Part shown: one piece after another, positions 27,709-36,792 of the stretch | Layout: every line of letters starts with the position of its first letter | Position numbering within the stretch: position 1 is the first letter of the stretch | Source: Arenibacter sp040216555 | Lineage (GTDB): Bacteria > Bacteroidota > Bacteroidia > Flavobacteriales > Flavobacteriaceae | Reading direction: 5' to 3' | NCBI GenBank assembly: GCA_040216555.1 | Contig: JAVJOW010000014.1 | Location: 266,942-330,941, forward strand | Length of the DNA: 64,000 nucleotides | Translations under genes and position numbers: made by a program | The notes under the pieces: model-generated | What the model was told of the DNA's origin: nothing | Databases searched by the model: none | What the model saw: only the letters and a program-made list of their open reading frames with translations

Positions 27709-28893
27709 TTATTTCCCCATCATATTCTCAAAAAGAAAGACTCCGTTTTTATTGGCAATGACTACATCCGGTCTGTGGTCCTTATTCATATCCTGAACCA
27801 CAATATTCAGGCCGGCACCCGAATCATTGTCAATAATATGTTCTTGGAAATATGGAGCATTGTCGGGAGTAAATTCTAGGTAAAATAGTATGGGAGCATC
27901 GCTGTCCCCGGCATCATTGCCGTTATGTGCCAAATATCGCTTCCCTGTAATTAATTCTTTGTTGCCATCTCCGTTTAAATCGGCCATCATAGTTGCATGG
28001 GTCTGTGCCGTTGTAGTGCTTATTAAATGGGTATTAAAGTTTTCCCCTTCTTGCCGTTCATGCCACCAAATGCCAAGGGCATGGGCCGAGGCAGTAACCA
28101 CATCATTGTTGCCATCTCCATTGATGTCCAACACCTGCATATGGGAGCAGGGTTCGCTTATCTTGGTGGGTTGGAATTCCCAATTGCCACTAGTTTTATC
28201 GGTCTTGCCTTTAAACCATCCTTCCGCAATTAGGACATCATCTATTCCATCATTATTAACATCGCCTAGGCCAATACCGTGGGAAAAACGTTCAGTGCCC
28301 GGTACGTTTTCAGCACTGATAGGAAAACGATTCCATTGCGTTTCTCCGGGATTCAGTGGTGCTTGGAGCCATACGATTTGTTTTTTTTCCACGTCCCCAC
28401 AAAGAATATCCAACCTGCCATCTCCATCAATATCTACAAAACCTGGGGATTCGTTGGAGATTCCCATGCCTTCGGCAATAATATGTTTTTTCCATACTCC
28501 GTAATTGTTTTTGGGATTTTCGAACCAAAACCCTGGTTTTCCTGGATAATCTATGATGATTACATCTTCCCATCCGTCCAGATTTACGTCCATGCCCAAG
28601 TTCAGGAAAGATTCACAATACTCCTTCCAAGGGTCGAATGTACGTGAGGGTGCCATTTCATGACGTGTCCAATCAGGGGCTTCAAACCAGTAGTAACCTG
28701 CGACAATATCCATTTGGCCGTCCTTGTTCAAATCTGCCACAGCGACTCCCTCAGAAATAAAATCCCTTGTAAGAACGGTTTTTTTGAAATCTTTTGAGGT
28801 TTCGGTCTGGCCATAGGCCCCCACAATACAGCCCATATATAAAATAAGTCCACCTAAAAGCTGTCCAATAGTCTTAGTTGTTTTCCTTTTCAT
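27709..28893 (-). CDS. FG-GAP/VCBS repeat secreted protein
   Basis: A 394-residue protein with a signal peptide (cleavage near GAYGQ). Repeated calcium-binding FG-GAP units are seen: VADLNKDGQMDIVAGYYWFE, MDVNLDGWEDVIII, VDIDGDGRLDILCGD, DVNNDGIDDVLIAEGW, DINGDGNNDVVTASA, DLNGDGNKELITGKR and DMNKDHRPDVVIANK. Seven such units predict a seven-bladed integrin-alpha-like propeller. It is the downstream member of a leftward block with a cupredoxin-dehydrogenase fusion, DUF1080 and a second VCBS protein. Likely a periplasmic or surface binding scaffold; no catalytic motif is seen. Confidence 0.85.
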   Translation of the reverse strand: MKRKTTKTIGQLLGGLILYMGCIVGAYGQTETSKDFKKTVLTRDFISEGVAVADLNKDGQMDIVAGYYWFEAPDWTRHEMAPSRTFDPWKEYCESFLNLGMDVNLDGWEDVIIIDYPGKPGFWFENPKNNYGVWKKHIIAEGMGISNESPGFVDIDGDGRLDILCGDVEKKQIVWLQAPLNPGETQWNRFPISAENVPGTERFSHGIGLGDVNNDGIDDVLIAEGWFKGKTDKTSGNWEFQPTKISEPCSHMQVLDINGDGNNDVVTASAHALGIWWHERQEGENFNTHLISTTTAQTHATMMADLNGDGNKELITGKRYLAHNGNDAGDSDAPILFYLEFTPDNAPYFQEHIIDNDSGAGLNIVVQDMNKDHRPDVVIANKNGVFLFENMMGK

Positions 28894-28947
28894 TTTATGG
28901 CCTGTTTGTAGTTCTAAAATTAGTTATTTTTAGTTGAAAATTCTTTG

Positions 28948-31830
28948 CTATTGTTCACTTAATAAATTGTCAATGAGCATTATATGTGCCTGATTTTCTT
29001 TCTTGTCCCCATCTGTCAATTGTTCCCTGTATTTTTTTAATAAATTTTTGGAGTCCACAGTATTCAATGCATCTATTCTTTGAAGGGTATAGGATAAAAT
29101 ATTAGGGATTTTGGCCTTTCCGGCCAATTCTAGAGCACGTTTCGCATCCAGTGGAATTAATGGTTCGGTGGCGTACCATAACATTAAGGGCAGATTGTGA
29201 TCGGCTACATCCTCCGTTTTTTGAACCAAGGCCTCTAGAACTCTCCATCTAGTAGCGGGTTCCAAACGTAGCAAGGCGGAACTTAGGTATAATCTGACTA
29301 AGGCTGAGGCGTCGTTTTTGGCCAAGTCTACAAATTGTTCGAAAGTAGTCGGGGAAATCTTTTTATCCTCGGTCAACAACTGTATGGCCCAACTTCTAAG
29401 GTATTCATTGCTGTTGCCCAATAATTCATTTAGCTCTTTGTCATTGAGTCCATTGGTAACATGTAAAGTCCATAGCGCGCGTAGTTTTCTGGTTACATCG
29501 GGATTGTTGGCCAGAATGTCTTTTAGGGCCGCATGTACTTCAGTGCTACCGCCTCGCTCTTGTAAAATGGTCCTGGACTGCCTCACAAAAAATTCGTTGG
29601 GATGTAATTGATAATTTACCAATTCCAAGTCCGAGGCTTGGTTTAAATCAACCCGAACCCATTGATCGTTTTTATGGCTGATCTTAAAGATACGCCCCAA
29701 GGTTTTGTCATGAACATCTGGGTTGGAGCTGTGGCATTGGTTCTGATCATACCAATCAATAGCAAATACCGATCCACTGGGATCGTATTTAAAGTTGAGC
29801 CATTGGGACCAAGAATCGTTCATGGCTAAAAAATCCTGATTATGCAATCCTATATATCCAGAACCCGATCTGGTAAGTTGATCATTGTTAAGTTTAGAAC
29901 CATTAATATTATTCATAAAAATGGTATTGTGATATTTTTTAGGCCAGGTATTTCCTCCCAAATAGATCATTGCCCCGGCATGGGCATGGCCGCCTCCGGC
30001 GACTGCCGACCTAAAATTGCCCGCATGGGGACCACGATCGCCCAGCCAATGTACATGGTCGCCAATAGTTTTAATGTCATCATAGGTGTAAGGATTAAAA
30101 TGTTTCCCCGCCTGTCTTTGATAACGTGCCCCTTGGATTACATGATAGAGATGTGGAATTACACAAACAGTGATAAATGGATGCCCGTAATCGTTAAAGT
30201 CTATTCCCCATGGATTGCTACTCCCTTCGGCAAATACTTCAAACTCGTGTCTGGTTGGGTGATAGCGCCATACACCGGCGTTTATTTTTGTCCTTTGACT
30301 GTCGGTTGCGCCTGGTTTACCTACATTGGAATGGGTAAAAACTCCCTGCACTCCGTATAACCATCCATCGGGTCCCCAACGCAGATTATTCAATACCTCA
30401 TGAGTATCGTCCAATCCCCAGCCATCCAATAATTTTTGTGGAGGTCCTGAGGGCTTATCTTTTTCTTCATCAATTGGAATATATAGCAAATACGGGGCTG
30501 CTCCTAACCATACACCACCCATTCCTACTTCTATTCCACTAACCAAATTAAGTCCTTCAGTGAAAACTTTTCTTTTGTCCAAAGTTCCATCTCCATTCGT
30601 ATCTTCGAAAATCAGAATACGATCTTTTCCTTGGCCTTCAGGGGCGGGTGTAGGATAGGTGTGTCCTTCAACCACCCATAAGCGACCCTTGGGGTCTAGA
30701 GTGAAGCTTATTGGCCGTACCACTTCGGGTTCAGAGGCTGCCAATGTAATAGTAAAGTCTTTGGGCAAAGACATTGCCTTTGCTGCTTCCAACCCGGAAA
30801 GCCCAGAATTTAAGATGGGGTCCAATGGTGGGAGAACAATGATATCACTTTGGTTTAATTCATTGGGAAAGTAAGGTCGGGTAGGGTAGAACCGGAAATC
30901 ATCAAAATTAATATGGGCCCATTTGTCATCCTTGATATATGGTATTTGTGAAATACCGGTCTCGTTATCAATAACGCGAATATAAATTTCTTTTTCCAAA
31001 TAAGGTTCAAGTTCCGCGACTACTGGTTGAAGGGTGGCCCTACCTTGACCCGTAGAACTATAAATAACGCTATCGGTTTGTGATAGTACCAATTCTACTC
31101 TGGTGTCTGCCAAAGCACCACCAGATACCTTAAAGGAAGCATATGGATGGGTAACCTTAAAGGGAACAGAACTTAATGTACCAGTAAGTTTGTAGTTTGT
31201 GTTACCGCCACTACTTAAGAAATAGTCGCCATCAAAGGCAATTAGTGCATCGGCTTCGTGCACTGGTGAGGGGTCTTTTTCGTATAGCGGACTCTTAAAA
31301 GCGTCTCCTGTAGCTTTCCAATCCTGCAAGGTACCAGCTTCAAATCCTAAATTGAGAGTATTTCCATTTTTGGTGGGTAAAACCCCTGTAAAGATTGTTC
31401 CGGATAAATCGCCTTCAACGACCTCAAATTTGCCCACCATACCTGCTGCCCGATGGCCTGGCACCGTACAAAAATAAGTGTCCGAATATTGGGCAATAAA
31501 GGATATACTTGTACTTGAACCTTTTTCCAACAGGGTGCCACTTTTTATTCCCAACTTTTCCATGGCTATGTCGTGGGTCATGGTTTCACCGTTTGTAATG
31601 GTAATGTTTACGCTGTCTCCTATGTTTGCCCTTAAGGTTGGATTTCGGGTTCCGTCTTTGGCAAAATACCCTAGCATGGTAGCTTCCAGGTAGTAATCTC
31701 GGACTTTGATCGCCGTGTCCAGAACTTTATTTGCTGATTCTTCCTTTTTTGACTTTGTTTGACAGCCTACTAATATGATCAATAGCATTAGTAAAAGGTA
31801 GGTTCGGGATAGTAAATGAAAATTGCTCAT
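28948..31830 (-). CDS. Cupredoxin - PVC-type dehydrogenase - HEAT fusion lipoprotein
   Basis: A 960-residue lipoprotein (signal ending IILVGC). Residues about 40-145 form a blue-copper cupredoxin domain with the expected ligands: His in MTHDIAM and Cys, His, Met in YFCTVPGHRAAGM. Residues 165-325 look like a beta-sandwich. Residues 350-740 match the putative membrane-bound dehydrogenase propeller of PVC bacteria (FTLDPKGRLWVVEGHTYPTP, RWGPDGWLYGVQGVFTHS, GDRGPHAGNFRSAVAGGGHAHAG). The last 200 residues are helical HEAT-like repeats. Relatives usually end in a cytochrome c domain; this one has none, and the N-terminal copper domain may supply electron transfer instead (inference). Substrate unknown, probably a sugar. 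Confidence 0.82.
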   Translation of the reverse strand: MSNFHLLSRTYLLLMLLIILVGCQTKSKKEESANKVLDTAIKVRDYYLEATMLGYFAKDGTRNPTLRANIGDSVNITITNGETMTHDIAMEKLGIKSGTLLEKGSSTSISFIAQYSDTYFCTVPGHRAAGMVGKFEVVEGDLSGTIFTGVLPTKNGNTLNLGFEAGTLQDWKATGDAFKSPLYEKDPSPVHEADALIAFDGDYFLSSGGNTNYKLTGTLSSVPFKVTHPYASFKVSGGALADTRVELVLSQTDSVIYSSTGQGRATLQPVVAELEPYLEKEIYIRVIDNETGISQIPYIKDDKWAHINFDDFRFYPTRPYFPNELNQSDIIVLPPLDPILNSGLSGLEAAKAMSLPKDFTITLAASEPEVVRPISFTLDPKGRLWVVEGHTYPTPAPEGQGKDRILIFEDTNGDGTLDKRKVFTEGLNLVSGIEVGMGGVWLGAAPYLLYIPIDEEKDKPSGPPQKLLDGWGLDDTHEVLNNLRWGPDGWLYGVQGVFTHSNVGKPGATDSQRTKINAGVWRYHPTRHEFEVFAEGSSNPWGIDFNDYGHPFITVCVIPHLYHVIQGARYQRQAGKHFNPYTYDDIKTIGDHVHWLGDRGPHAGNFRSAVAGGGHAHAGAMIYLGGNTWPKKYHNTIFMNNINGSKLNNDQLTRSGSGYIGLHNQDFLAMNDSWSQWLNFKYDPSGSVFAIDWYDQNQCHSSNPDVHDKTLGRIFKISHKNDQWVRVDLNQASDLELVNYQLHPNEFFVRQSRTILQERGGSTEVHAALKDILANNPDVTRKLRALWTLHVTNGLNDKELNELLGNSNEYLRSWAIQLLTEDKKISPTTFEQFVDLAKNDASALVRLYLSSALLRLEPATRWRVLEALVQKTEDVADHNLPLMLWYATEPLIPLDAKRALELAGKAKIPNILSYTLQRIDALNTVDSKNLLKKYREQLTDGDKKENQAHIMLIDNLLSEQ

Positions 31831-31884
31831 GAGGTAAAAGTTATGGTTGGCATAGTTGGTAATGTTTGATCGGTTATTATGGTT

Positions 31885-32523
31885 TTACTCCAATTCTTCA
31901 ATAAAAATATCCTTAAAGGCAACAAGTGCTTTACCGCCACCATGAATTTGCAGGCCTATTAGACCCTCCTGGGGTATGCCCATGTCGTTTTCGGTATAGT
32001 CTACCGTTTTATGCCCATTGATATATAGCCGTATTCTTCGATCTTCGGCCCTAATTTCATAATCGTTCCAGTCGTTTATGTTTATCCAATCAAGGACTTC
32101 TACAGAGTCCGCGGCCATCAGCGTTTTATTTCTTCTGGACTCATCATAGAGGCTGGCCCAATAGTTATCGCCCCAATCGGCTTGGTAGCCTGTCATTTCA
32201 AAGGGTGGATCTAATAACCTTTTGCTTCTGAATTGGATACCCGAATTGATAAATCCTTCGTGACCGTTTAATTTTATCTTTAATCTAAGGATGAAATTGG
32301 AATAGGAGCGATTGGTACAAAGGAAATCATTATGAGGAACGGTTTTGTCCAAGGAACCACCAATTATCGTTTCATTTTTTATCCGCCATGTAGATAGGGT
32401 ATCTCCTTCCCAACCAGAAAATGTTTTACCGTTGAAAAGTGGAGTACCCCTTGTAGCCGTTTTAATATTACATGCCGTCAATAGAAAGAACAGTATAGAC
32501 GAGGAAAGAAGTAAATGTTTCAT
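31885..32523 (-). CDS. DUF1080 (3-keto-glycoside hydrolase-like) lipoprotein
   Basis: A 212-residue lipoprotein (signal ending FFLLTAC) with the DUF1080 concanavalin-like fold: LFNGKTFSGWEGDTLSTWRIKNETIIGG, FILRLKIKLNGHEGFINSGIQFRS and a C-terminal GLIGLQIHGGGKALVAFKDIFIEEL. Some DUF1080 proteins hydrolyse 3-keto-disaccharides formed by sugar 3-dehydrogenases. Here it lies beside a dehydrogenase-like fusion gene, so a 3-keto-sugar route (oxidise, then cleave) is a reasonable hypothesis for this block. The start is the ATG at 32523. Confidence 0.85.
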   Translation of the reverse strand: MKHLLLSSSILFFLLTACNIKTATRGTPLFNGKTFSGWEGDTLSTWRIKNETIIGGSLDKTVPHNDFLCTNRSYSNFILRLKIKLNGHEGFINSGIQFRSKRLLDPPFEMTGYQADWGDNYWASLYDESRRNKTLMAADSVEVLDWININDWNDYEIRAEDRRIRLYINGHKTVDYTENDMGIPQEGLIGLQIHGGGKALVAFKDIFIEELE

Positions 32524-32626
32524 TCGGCTTTGGTTTAGGGTTGGATTAATTGGTCATGACTACAAATTAAGCTAAAGAATTAAGAAAACCTACATATACC
32601 ACATTCCCTTGAGAACTAAATTACCG

Positions 32627-34546
32627 TCAATTCTTTAAATAATAAAAATGTCCGTCCTCTGCCCCGATCAATAAGTTTGGTTTGCCATCCTGGTCCCAAT
32701 CCACTACGGTTGGACTGGTGGTATGACCGGCCAATTTGGTATTGACCAAGTTGCCCCTTTTCTTAAAGATGGTGTTTCCGCTGGATTCTCCAACATTCTC
32801 ATACCATTCAATATTCTCACTATTGGCCAAAAGATCGAGGTCCCCGTCCCCATCCCAATCCGTAAATTGGATTTTTCTTCGTCCACTTCCACCAGCTTCC
32901 CGCTCTGTTAAACGCAACAAATCGTTGCGCATGGTGCCGTCCGCATTTTTAAAGATACGTTGTCCTGGTTTTAGATAGAGCTTACCTCTCTTTTTGAAGC
33001 GTTCAAAAAATGCCAAATAACCCTCATGATCCAACATGATTAAATCCATTAGTCCATCCTTGTTCCAGTCTATGGCATAAGGAGTTGTTCTCCATTGGGT
33101 AGCCAATTCGTCCTTTTCTGGATTCCACCAATTCCATTTTGGTTTGGGAACTACGTTTTTCCCCCAGGCCATCTTAACACCTCCCATTTTTGTTAATTTG
33201 GGAGCACCTATTGTACCTATATTTCTAAACCATTCTACTTTACCAAAAATGGAATTTAATACAATATCCCTTAGTCCATCACCATCCCAATCGGCAACTG
33301 TAAGGGTCGTATATCCCCATTTTCTTTCTGCCGGACCTTGGATGGAGCCACTTTCCCCTGCCATTATCCGAATTACTTCCCCATCGGCCTCTAAATAAAC
33401 GGGTTCTTTAAAATCGGGATTTTCGCTCCCGTCCAAATTCTCTATAAAGCCAATATAACCTGCAGAATTTCCACAGATTAGATCTTCATCCCCGTCTTCG
33501 TCCCAATCCACACTGAACGGAGTGACCAGAGCACCAAATTTTAGATATTGACTTTTTTGCTGAATATAAACGGGCGACATAAAAATGGGCATATTATCTT
33601 TTACAGTTCCAGTATTCTCAATAAATACTACCCTACCGTCTTCGTCACCCACTACTAGATCAATCTTGTTATCATTGTTCCAATCGAGCGCTACAGGCCG
33701 CATCATTTCCAGGTCCATTTCCAGGATGCCGGATTCATTCTCTAAAAATCTGCCTTTGGCGTAGGTGGGGTTTTCGCGACTGCCGGTATTTTCAAAATAG
33801 GTAAATTGGTCTACGAACTCGCCACATATAATATCCAGATCTCCATCGCCATCAAAATCGGCTATATTGGGCGTAGTATTGCCATATACATCTATGGGTT
33901 GGTCCCCGGCCAATATTTTTCCTTCATTTCTGTATTTTCCATTGTCATTGGTCAATAAATACAGGTATCCGCGTAGGTCCCCGTTGGTCCATTCCCCTTT
34001 TTCATTAAAGGCATTATCCCATCCATATTCACTCCAATCGTCAATACCTACAATAAGGTCCATATCCCCGTCATTGTCATAATCAACATATTTCCAGTCG
34101 CTAAAACGTTCCTTATATAAATCCAGCAGTTCTGATGTCTGATAAAGGCCTATGGGGCGGGTATAACCATATCTTCTAAAATTGTCATATTCCAAACCTA
34201 CTCCTAAGACCCTTGGTTCCCCATCTACATAGGAGATGGCCACATTCCGCATCCCGTCACCAATTTTGATAGGGGTGTCAAATATGGGATTTCCGTTTTG
34301 GTCTTTGGAGCTGTTTTTGAATAAAAAGGTACCATTAAAAGGAACATCGGTACAGGAAATAACCAAATCCAGGTCCCCGTCCTGATCGTAATCCATGGGT
34401 AAGGGGTTGGCCCAAAGTCCAACTGCCAGGTCCTTGGTAGTGGTGGTGTCCTTGTATTGCAGTCTTATTAAATTTTCATCAGTAGTTTGGCTGAAGGAAA
34501 CAGTGGTGCCCAATAGGAACAAGCAGCAGATTAATCGTTTAAGCAT
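32627..34546 (-). CDS. VCBS/FG-GAP repeat secreted protein
   Basis: A 639-residue protein with a signal peptide (cleavage near VSFSQ). At least eight calcium-binding repeats of the form DxDxDGDxDL occur, for example DYDQDGDLDLVISC, DYDNDGDMDLIVGIDDW, DFDGDGDLDIICGEF, DWNNDNKIDLVVGDEDG, DWDEDGDEDLICGNS, DWDGDGLRDIVLNS, DWNKDGLMDLIMLD and DWDGDGDLDLLANSE. It is the first gene of the leftward block. Probably a secreted propeller scaffold; no catalytic residues are identifiable. It ends about 200 bp before the tRNA-Pro/integrase boundary region. Confidence 0.85.
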   Translation of the reverse strand: MLKRLICCLFLLGTTVSFSQTTDENLIRLQYKDTTTTKDLAVGLWANPLPMDYDQDGDLDLVISCTDVPFNGTFLFKNSSKDQNGNPIFDTPIKIGDGMRNVAISYVDGEPRVLGVGLEYDNFRRYGYTRPIGLYQTSELLDLYKERFSDWKYVDYDNDGDMDLIVGIDDWSEYGWDNAFNEKGEWTNGDLRGYLYLLTNDNGKYRNEGKILAGDQPIDVYGNTTPNIADFDGDGDLDIICGEFVDQFTYFENTGSRENPTYAKGRFLENESGILEMDLEMMRPVALDWNNDNKIDLVVGDEDGRVVFIENTGTVKDNMPIFMSPVYIQQKSQYLKFGALVTPFSVDWDEDGDEDLICGNSAGYIGFIENLDGSENPDFKEPVYLEADGEVIRIMAGESGSIQGPAERKWGYTTLTVADWDGDGLRDIVLNSIFGKVEWFRNIGTIGAPKLTKMGGVKMAWGKNVVPKPKWNWWNPEKDELATQWRTTPYAIDWNKDGLMDLIMLDHEGYLAFFERFKKRGKLYLKPGQRIFKNADGTMRNDLLRLTEREAGGSGRRKIQFTDWDGDGDLDLLANSENIEWYENVGESSGNTIFKKRGNLVNTKLAGHTTSPTVVDWDQDGKPNLLIGAEDGHFYYLKN

Positions 34547-34812
34547 AATAGGTGGATTTTACTAAGTTTCTTATAGTTTGATAGGTATGTGAATAAAATT
34601 TTCAAATTAGTGTTTATTTTTCAAATGACCAACACTATATAAAAGGTACCTCGCAGATGCCGGTCTATAGCAGTGGATATCATTTGAAATTATTGGGAGT
34701 TTTGGGATTATACCTTCGATCGACCCCAATATAAGGGGTGAGTAAAAAAATTCATTTTTTTGCCAAAAGTTTAGGGTTTAATTGTTTGATCTTTCCTATT
34801 TTTGCAATCTCA

Positions 34813-34827
34813 TTTTCGGGATGTGGC
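34813..34827 (+). repeat. 15-base copy of the tRNA-Pro 5' end
   Basis: Bases TTTTCGGGATGTGGC are identical to those at 35241-35255, which include the first eleven bases of the tRNA-Pro gene and four bases upstream. The sequence diverges at once after base 34827 (CCTTTGTCTACG). This is the first of three tRNA-Pro-related copies within 500 bp. Confidence 0.6.
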
Positions 34828-34922
34828 CCTTTGTCTACGCTCAGGACAGGCTGCCCTACAGAGGATTCCTTTAGAGAAGAAGATTCTGAAAAAAATAGAG
34901 AGCAATGAGCAAATTGAAGTAG

Positions 34923-34995
34923 CGGGATGTGGCGCAGTTCCCGCAAAGGAGCGGGACAGACCGTTAGCGTATCACGCCTCGGGCGTGATGGTCGC
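34923..34995 (+). pseudogene. tRNA-Pro-like remnant with palindromic insertion
   Basis: CGGGATGTGGCGCAGT matches the first 16 bases of the intact tRNA-Pro gene, and CCGTTAGCGT plus GGTGGTCGC-like bases match its D-arm end and variable region. Between them sits a 22-base palindromic insert (34939-34960, core TCCCGC/GCGGGA). The anticodon arm has been replaced by a different perfect stem (ATCACGCC/GGCGTGAT). The T-arm and 3' acceptor are absent; the GIY-YIG start codon follows nine bases later. It cannot be a working tRNA. Confidence 0.65.
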
Positions 34996-35003
34996 TTGAA
35001 ATT

Positions 35004-35240
35004 ATGGAATATGTGGTTTACATATTGTTCAGTGAAACTACCGACAGGTATTATGTGGGTCAGACGAACAATATTGAAAAACGGCTTGTTACCCACAATA
35101 ATGGTGGTAAAAAGTATACATCCAAGGGCAGACCTTGGATTTTGATAAATACTTATCCATGTACCGATCGAATTGAGGCGGTTCAGTTGGAAAGAAAGAT
35201 AAAGAAAAGAGGTATCAAACGATATCTTGACGAAAAGTAA
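35004..35240 (+). CDS. GIY-YIG nuclease family protein
   Basis: A 78-residue single-domain GIY-YIG protein of the UvrC-N/UPF0213 type. It begins MEYVVYILFSETTDRYYVGQT, where VYIL and YYVGQT correspond to the GIY and YIG strands. The conserved Arg is replaced or shifted (EKRLVTHN), and a Lys-rich stretch KYTSKGRPW follows. EAVQLERKIKKR supplies the conserved Glu. It lies exactly between a tRNA-Pro remnant (ends nine bases before) and the intact tRNA-Pro (starts four bases after), a placement that looks non-random. It may be a selfish or homing-type nuclease or a repair protein; activity is not established for such small members. Confidence 0.88.
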   Translation: MEYVVYILFSETTDRYYVGQTNNIEKRLVTHNNGGKKYTSKGRPWILINTYPCTDRIEAVQLERKIKKRGIKRYLDEK

Positions 35241-35244
35241 TTTT

Positions 35245-35321
<77 letters not shown>

Positions 35322-35344
35322 GACTAGTTTCATCTAGTCGCATG

Positions 35345-35376
35345 ACGTTGCAAATCACCTGATTTGCAACGTTTTA
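35345..35376 (+). terminator. Hairpin after tRNA-Pro
   Basis: ACGTTGCAAATCA and TGATTTGCAACGT form a perfect 13-pair stem with a CC loop, followed by TTTT and a second T-run. It is probably the tRNA terminator. Because it lies just inside the putative attachment end, it could also be an integrase or excisionase site. Confidence 0.75.
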
Positions 35377-35395
35377 TGTTTTTAGGGGGTCCAGA

Positions 35396-35459
35396 TGAAA
35401 CCACTTGAAACTACCTGAAAACACCCCTCTGGTGTCCATAAAGGGATTTTGAAACCACA
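35396..35459 (+). repeat. Tandem 10-bp repeats upstream of integrase (possible arm-type sites)
   Basis: Three contiguous decamers TGAAACCACT, TGAAACTACC, TGAAAACACC occupy 35396-35425, and a fourth, TGAAACCACA, is at 35450-35459. An inverted relative (TTTCATCTAG) lies at about 35327-35336, right after the tRNA. Iterated short repeats between a tRNA attachment site and the integrase gene are typical arm-type binding sites for tyrosine recombinases; this role is inferred. Confidence 0.6.
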
Positions 35460-35544
35460 GTATTTTTTGTACATTGAAGTAGCTTTAGAGGGTATTTGAC
35501 CCTGTGTTTTTTACCGTTTATTTATTAATTTAAAGCTATGTAAT

Positions 35545-36792
35545 ATGTTAGAAAACAGTAGATTATCGGTGGTATTTGTCACTCGAAAATTGAATTTGGA
35601 AAATGGGAACATTAAGATCTATGCTCGGGTCACCGTGGATGGAAAAAGAGCGGAATTCAGTTTAAATCGGGAATTGCCAGTGTCCCTTTGGGACGAAAAA
35701 CGCAAAAGAGGTAAGGGGTTTTCCAAATATGTAATCTCTCTAAACAAGTATTTGGATCAGGTTTTTACGGGATTGCACGAGGCACACCGGCAACTTTTGC
35801 AGGAGGAAGTTGACATTACTTCGGCCGGAATAAAGGCTCGATATTTAGGAGAGGACGATAGGGGCAAGACACTGCTCGATTTGATAAGCTATCACAATAC
35901 CTCCATGATCAGCGTCCTTAGAAAAGGAACTATGAAGAACTATTACAGTACGGAACGTTGTATCAAGGAATTTTTAAAAGAGAAAATGGGCGTTGAGGAT
36001 ATTCCTCTTAAAAAACTGAATTATGGTTTTATTGTAGATTTTGAACAATATATACGGAAGTATAAACCGGCCACACGAATGGGTTGTGCCAATAACGGTG
36101 CCATGAAACACATGGAGCGCTTAAAGAAGATGTCCAGGCTTGCCGTAAAACTGGAATGGTTGGAAAAGGACCCCTTTATCAATTATAAACTACGTTTTGA
36201 AAAAACAGAACGTCAATTTCTGACGGAAAGGGAACTGCAGCTCATTGAGGATACCACGTTTAATATTCCAAGTACCCAACACATAAAAGACCTGTTCATT
36301 TTTGCCTGTTATACGGGTTTGTCTTTTATTGATGTTAGTGGGCTAAAAATTGACCATTTGGTAAAAGGAATGGACGGTAACGATTGGTTATATACTAAAA
36401 GAACAAAGACAGATGAACCTTTGAAGATTCCTTTGCTACCCAAGGCCATGGAAATCATTGATAAATATAAAAGCCATGCTAGTCTGCTTGAAAATGGAAG
36501 ATTATTACCTATATACAGCAACCAAATGATCAACCGCACCCTTCGGGATATCACAACCGCCTGCGGTATTCGTAAAAAGATAACCTTTCATGTAGCCCGA
36601 CATACCTTTGCCACGGCGATTACACTTTCCAATGGGGTGCCAATTGAAACCGTTTCCAAACTTTTGGGGCATACCAAGCTTTCAACTACTCAAATCTATG
36701 CTAGAGTGGTTGAAAAGAAGGTAGGGGAGGATATGCAGAATTTGATGGCTACGATGAAGCTAAAAAAGGTTAGAGCTGAGGAAATTTATTAA
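35545..36792 (+). CDS. Tyrosine recombinase / integrase (IntDOT-like)
   Basis: A 415-residue integrase. An N-terminal arm-binding domain (KLNLENGNIKIYARVTVDGKRAEFSL) is followed by a SAM-like core-binding domain (about 110-205) and a C-terminal catalytic domain. Catalytic residues seen are Lys in TKRTKTDEPL, His-x-x-Arg in FHVARHTFAT, His in LLGHTKLSTT and nucleophile Tyr in TQIYARV. The first catalytic Arg is replaced by Ser in CYTGLSFIDVSGL, as in the CTnDOT integrase family of Bacteroidota. It reads away from tRNA-Pro and is probably the integrase of the element occupying the right half of the window. The start is the ATG at 35545. Confidence 0.92.
   Translation: MLENSRLSVVFVTRKLNLENGNIKIYARVTVDGKRAEFSLNRELPVSLWDEKRKRGKGFSKYVISLNKYLDQVFTGLHEAHRQLLQEEVDITSAGIKARYLGEDDRGKTLLDLISYHNTSMISVLRKGTMKNYYSTERCIKEFLKEKMGVEDIPLKKLNYGFIVDFEQYIRKYKPATRMGCANNGAMKHMERLKKMSRLAVKLEWLEKDPFINYKLRFEKTERQFLTERELQLIEDTTFNIPSTQHIKDLFIFACYTGLSFIDVSGLKIDHLVKGMDGNDWLYTKRTKTDEPLKIPLLPKAMEIIDKYKSHASLLENGRLLPIYSNQMINRTLRDITTACGIRKKITFHVARHTFATAITLSNGVPIETVSKLLGHTKLSTTQIYARVVEKKVGEDMQNLMATMKLKKVRAEEIY

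Noticed and set aside
35396..35459. Possible CRISPR-like array from short repeats near the integrase
   Set aside because: The repeats are ten bases long and contiguous without spacers, and no cas genes are present; arm-type integrase sites fit better. No CRISPR array was seen elsewhere either.
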